From CASQEL01 sp036655975 (lineage in GTDB: Bacteria; Desulfobacterota; Desulfovibrionia; Desulfovibrionales; Desulfovibrionaceae), in the NCBI GenBank assembly GCA_036655975.1, contig JAVVPD010000083.1:1-8844 (forward strand): 8,844 nt of DNA, written 5' to 3'. The notes under the pieces were generated by a model that saw nothing but the letters and a program-made list of their open reading frames with translations, did not search any database and was not told the origin of the DNA. The translations under genes and the position numbers were made by a program. This document shows, in pieces, positions 6,445-8,844 of the stretch. The first letter of the stretch is position 1, and each line of letters starts with the position of its first letter.

Positions 6445-6481
6445 CCCCAGTGGCGCGGCACTCTCACTGTCGCCACTGGGG
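6445..6481 (+). terminator. Hairpin terminator after gdhA
   Basis: CCCCAGTGGCG (6445-6455) pairs perfectly with CGCCACTGGGG (6471-6481), an 11-bp stem with a 15-nt loop, 27 bp after the gdhA stop codon. The sequence that follows, CAAATTTATAG, is a poor U-tract, so termination may be partial or the hairpin may mainly protect the mRNA 3' end. Confidence 0.65.
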
Positions 6482-6559
6482 CAAATTTATAGTGCGCCAG
6501 CCGGACGGTACGCCCCCCTCCAACAGGGCTTAGTCACCAGTTATCACAGGGGAACCACC

Positions 6560-7486
6560 ATGCCAGACACTGTTCCGCACCTCGTGCAATACCAAGGTTC
6601 CAAACGTCTCCTTGCACCGCAGATTCTGCCTTACCTGCCGCGTTGCCGCCGCCTGTTCGAGCCTTTTTCCGGCATGGCCGCCATAAGTCTGGCTGCCGCC
6701 CATAGCCAGCATGCCCACGCGTTTCACCTCAACGATGTCAACGCCCCCCTCATCGGTCTCCTTCACGCAGCCGTTGTGCAGCCTGAGGCGCTCATAGCCG
6801 CCTATAGCCAGCTATGGCAAGCCCAATTTACTTTCGAGATACCCAAGCCCGCCACCGAAGCACAAGGCGAGGCCCATGTAGCGCATTTTAACGCCGTACG
6901 CCGCGCTTTTAATCAGGGCCAGCACCACGCCGCAAACATGCTGTATCTACTGGCTCGCTGTGTCAAAGGCGCGGTGCGTTACGGGTTGGACGGCAATTTC
7001 AACCAATCTCCCGACAAACGCCGCCACGGAACACAGCCAACCACCATGGCCAAAAACATCCGGCGTATTGCGGCCTTGCTGCACGGAAAGGTCTGCTTTT
7101 CTGCCTTGGACTATCGAGAAGTGCTGACCATGGCCCAACCAGGGGATGTGGTCTATATGGATCCGCCCTATCAGGGGGTTAGCTGGGGAGTAAAGCAGGG
7201 AGAAAAAGGGCATGGGAAGTGTACGCACAATCCCCGTTATCTGGCGGGACTGGACAGATGCGCGTTCATTGCGGCCTTAGAAACACTGAACAGCCGAGGC
7301 ATAGCCTATTGCGTGAGTTACGACGGTCTGTGCGGGGACACCACCTACGGTACTGCTCTTCCCGCAGAGCTGGGCTGCACTAAAATTCTACTCAATGCCG
7401 GACTGTCTAGCCAAGCCACACTGCTGGGTAAACGACAAAACACCTATGAAGCCCTTTATGTGAGCCGCATGTGCCGCATGTATTGA
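6560..7486 (+). CDS. D12-class (Dam-like) N6-adenine DNA methyltransferase, apparently solitary
   Basis: It probably transfers a methyl group from S-adenosylmethionine to the N6 of adenine in a short DNA target. At 308 residues it fits the MethyltransfD12 (PF02086) family. Visible motifs are YQGSKRLL (11-18, the N-terminal Gly/Lys motif corresponding to GGK in Dam), the AdoMet-binding FEPFSGMAAIS (33-43), the GLDGNFN segment (142-148), the FSALDYREVL strand (180-189), the catalytic DPPY (201-204) and C-terminal NTYEALYVS (294-302). The start is chosen because AGGGGA (6548-6553) lies 6 nt before the ATG and homology begins at once; the same frame is open back to 6323, but that part overlaps gdhA and the hairpin. 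No restriction endonuclease gene is in the window. The target sequence is unknown; GATC is possible but not shown. Solitary enzymes of this type can act in regulation, replication timing or anti-restriction, or derive from phage. Confidence 0.88.
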   Translation: MPDTVPHLVQYQGSKRLLAPQILPYLPRCRRLFEPFSGMAAISLAAAHSQHAHAFHLNDVNAPLIGLLHAAVVQPEALIAAYSQLWQAQFTFEIPKPATEAQGEAHVAHFNAVRRAFNQGQHHAANMLYLLARCVKGAVRYGLDGNFNQSPDKRRHGTQPTTMAKNIRRIAALLHGKVCFSALDYREVLTMAQPGDVVYMDPPYQGVSWGVKQGEKGHGKCTHNPRYLAGLDRCAFIAALETLNSRGIAYCVSYDGLCGDTTYGTALPAELGCTKILLNAGLSSQATLLGKRQNTYEALYVSRMCRMY

Positions 7487-7572
7487 CACCGCAACATCAC
7501 ATTACCCCACTGCCGCATGGGGCATCTCAAACGCGGCTCTTCCCCTGCAGCATCCGTCCGCGCCCCAAAAAA
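7487..7572. other. Short convergent intergenic gap
   Basis: The 86 bp between the methyltransferase and deacetylase stop codons hold only a weak hairpin, CCCCA (7505-7509) with TGGGG (7518-7522) and an 8-nt loop, without a good T-tract on either strand. No gene is visible. It may help convergent termination. Confidence 0.3.
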
Positions 7573-8538
7573 CTACGTTCCGCTGTTGAACAATAGCCAC
7601 GTCCAGGGATGGTTGCTGCGGGCCAAGGGCACTGCGGCAGAACTTTCTTCCGTGGTGGTGGTGGCGGTTGTCGCACTGGCGTCTGGGGCTGGAGTAGACG
7701 TGCGATTCTGCGCCATAAGGTCGTCTTCTTCCTGTCCTGTTTCCGCCACGCTTGCCGGGTGGGTGGCGTTCAAAGAACCGTTGCGCGCCACCACCGCTTC
7801 GGGCGCATTGACAGGCGGCAGAGCGGTGTACATGGGCGGTTCGCCAAAGTCACTGTCCATATATTCCTTAACGGTCACAAATCGTTCGCACCCACCGGCG
7901 CGCAAGGTAGCCACAATGCGGGGCAAATCTTCCACCGTGGCTTTGCGAATATCATGAAACAAAAAAATACCGTGCATTGTCCCGGGCAAGGAGGGTCGAC
8001 CTGTGACATTACTCATTTGAGAATAATCAGCGGGACGACGCTTCCAGTCCTGACTATCACTGGACCACAACACAACGGACATGCCCAGTTCGCTGGCTAA
8101 TTCCACAGTAACAGCACTGTACTTCCCATACGGGGGGCGAAAACTCACGGGAGTGACCCCAAGCTCGTTGAGTAGGGCCGTGGTTTTGCTCAATTGCAGC
8201 AATTGTTCTGTAGGATTGAGTTTGCGAAAATTGGGATGCGAATAACTGTGGCTGCCCACTTCATGGCCTTCGCGCACCATACGCTGGATAATATCTGGAT
8301 GGCGTTCCACCTGCCGACCCAAGACAAAAAAGGTGGCTCGGATACCTTCATTCTGCAAAGAATCCAGCAATTGAGAGGTGAACTGGCTGGGGCCATCGTC
8401 AAAAGTGACAGCGCACGTATTGGCGCTTGCCACCTGATGCAGAATAGCCTGACCGTCCATCACCCGCGCTGTGGCCGGAGTAAAGGCCAAGAGCGCAAAA
8501 GCGCAAACAAAACCGAATACAGACATATTTCTGAACAT
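7573..8538 (-). CDS. Exported polysaccharide deacetylase (CE4/NodB domain)
   Basis: This is a 321-residue metal-dependent deacetylase, probably removing N- or O-acetyl groups from peptidoglycan, chitin-like or exopolysaccharide chains outside the cytoplasmic membrane. An N-terminal signal peptide is visible: FGFVCAFALLAF hydrophobic core with probable cleavage after ATA (about residue 24). The NodB domain has all five motifs: TFDDGP (45-50, D47 and D48), HSYSH (97-101, metal-binding H97 and H101), RPPYGKY (134-140), DSQDW (161-165) and LFHD (193-196, H195). From about 230 to the end is a Thr/Ala/Ser/Pro-rich low-complexity tail (for example ATTATTTTEESSAAVP), likely disordered. The start is uncertain. 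ATG 8536-8538 and ATG 8524-8526 (M5) are both possible, and neither has a clear ribosome-binding site; either keeps the signal peptide. It appears monocistronic. The substrate cannot be told from sequence. Confidence 0.92.
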   Translation of the reverse strand: MFRNMSVFGFVCAFALLAFTPATARVMDGQAILHQVASANTCAVTFDDGPSQFTSQLLDSLQNEGIRATFFVLGRQVERHPDIIQRMVREGHEVGSHSYSHPNFRKLNPTEQLLQLSKTTALLNELGVTPVSFRPPYGKYSAVTVELASELGMSVVLWSSDSQDWKRRPADYSQMSNVTGRPSLPGTMHGIFLFHDIRKATVEDLPRIVATLRAGGCERFVTVKEYMDSDFGEPPMYTALPPVNAPEAVVARNGSLNATHPASVAETGQEEDDLMAQNRTSTPAPDASATTATTTTEESSAAVPLARSNHPWTWLLFNSGT

Positions 8539-8748
8539 AACAAACAGCTTTAATCAATAAATTTAGTACATTATAAATTAGCAATGCGTGCCCGCTGACC
8601 CATTGCGTTCGCCTACAGCAATAGCACAGCCGCCCAAGTGCTACAAGAGGGTAAAAATTCCTATTATGAATAGTTTTAAATTACTATTTATTATATCAAT
8701 GACTTAAATAAAAAGTATGCGGTGCAAAATTTTTTACGCATTTTTTAG
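8539..8748. other. AT-rich intergenic region between deacetylase and tRNA-Val
   Basis: About 210 bp without a convincing gene. It contains an inverted repeat GCAATG (8581-8586) with CATTGC (8601-8606) and a small palindrome CTATT-ATG-AATAG (8661-8673). The section from about 8650 onward is very AT-rich and may act as an upstream promoter element for the tRNA gene. Confidence 0.5.
8570..8575 (-). promoter_or_regulatory. Candidate -10 box for the deacetylase gene
   Basis: The minus strand reads TATAAT here, a perfect sigma70 -10 hexamer, about 31 bp upstream of the deacetylase ATG. No good -35 is found at 16-18 bp spacing, so the call rests on the -10 and its position only. Confidence 0.35.
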
Positions 8749-8775
8749 TTGACACCTCTACCCGATTTATATATT
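8749..8775 (+). promoter_or_regulatory. sigma70-type promoter of tRNA-Val
   Basis: TTGACA (8749-8754) is a perfect -35 box. TATATT (8770-8775) is a fair -10 at a short 15-bp spacing; TATTCC (8772-8777) would give 17 bp. Transcription would start around 8782, just ahead of the mature tRNA 5' end at 8790. A T-rich tract lies directly upstream. Confidence 0.7.
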
Positions 8776-8789
8776 CCTACCTGACCCGA

Positions 8790-8844
8790 GGGCAGTTAGC
8801 TCAGTTGGTAGAGCATCGCCTTCACACGGCGGGGGTCACAGGTT
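8790..8844 (+). tRNA. tRNA-Val(CAC), truncated by the window end
   Basis: The 55 visible bases match a tRNA up to the start of the T-arm: acceptor strand GGGCAGT (8790-8796), TA, D-stem GCTC/GAGC with AGTTGGTA loop, anticodon stem TCGCC/GGCGG (one T-G pair) and loop TTCACAC with anticodon CAC (8823-8825), reading valine GTG codons. The T-arm begins with ACAGG TT at the last bases. The 3' acceptor strand is outside the window. Confidence 0.96.

Noticed and set aside
6323..6559. N-terminal extension of the methyltransferase frame by 79 codons
   Set aside because: It overlaps the gdhA 3' end and the terminator hairpin. The family match and a good ribosome-binding site place the start at 6560.
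7517..8100. Plus-strand open frames opposite the deacetylase (7517-7957 and 7609-8100)
   Set aside because: They are antisense to a gene with all five NodB motifs and show no domain or suitable start of their own; they were considered as a restriction partner for the methyltransferase and discarded.
8581..8606. GCAATG/CATTGC inverted repeat as a terminator or attachment site
   Set aside because: Only 6 bp with a 14-nt loop, no T-tract and no integrase or duplicated tRNA end nearby; kept only as a note in the intergenic description.
1..8844. CRISPR array, toxin-antitoxin pair, retron or intact insertion sequence
   Set aside because: No regularly spaced direct repeats, no paired small genes with matching starts, and no reverse transcriptase or transposase was found on either strand.

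Overview
The window looks like a piece of a moderate-GC chromosome from a Desulfovibrionaceae-like deltaproteobacterium (Desulfobacterota). This rests on remembered similarity of the ATP synthase beta subunit (N-terminus MSANIGKIVQVIGAVVDVEF, DELSDEDK motif) and on the atpG-atpD-atpC order; no search was run. Coding density is high, with AT-rich intergenic regions.

Layout. Positions 1-2813 (+) carry the 3' end of an F1 ATP synthase operon: atpG (gamma), atpD (beta) and atpC (epsilon). The 5' end of atpG is abnormal: homology to gamma starts abruptly at about position 127, and everything before it looks foreign. Two strong hairpin terminators (2813-2852 and 2866-2901) follow atpC. Next comes a 140-bp composite palindrome with 10-bp terminal inverted repeats (2926-3065), probably a small non-autonomous repeat element.

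Positions 3070-4793 (-) are a two-gene unit, cysK (O-acetylserine sulfhydrylase) followed by a metal-dependent amidohydrolase, converging on the ATP synthase operon. A 268-bp AT-rich divergent region (4794-5061) separates cysK from gdhA (5062-6417, +) and contains several related pseudo-palindromes built on ACAATTTT/AAAATTGT-like half-sites.

After gdhA and a hairpin terminator lies an apparently solitary D12-class N6-adenine DNA methyltransferase (6560-7486, +). It converges on an exported CE4 polysaccharide deacetylase (7573-8538, -). The window ends inside a tRNA-Val (CAC anticodon) gene with its own promoter.

How the genes relate. The F1 genes serve energy conservation. cysK and gdhA are both amino-acid biosynthesis entry points (sulfide to cysteine, ammonium to glutamate), and their shared divergent control region suggests coordinated regulation; this is inference. 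The methyltransferase and deacetylase look like independent single genes. I found no CRISPR array, intact insertion sequence, or clearly new multi-gene defence or biosynthetic system. The best leads are the 140-bp palindromic element, the cysK/gdhA operator-like array, and the broken atpG 5' end.
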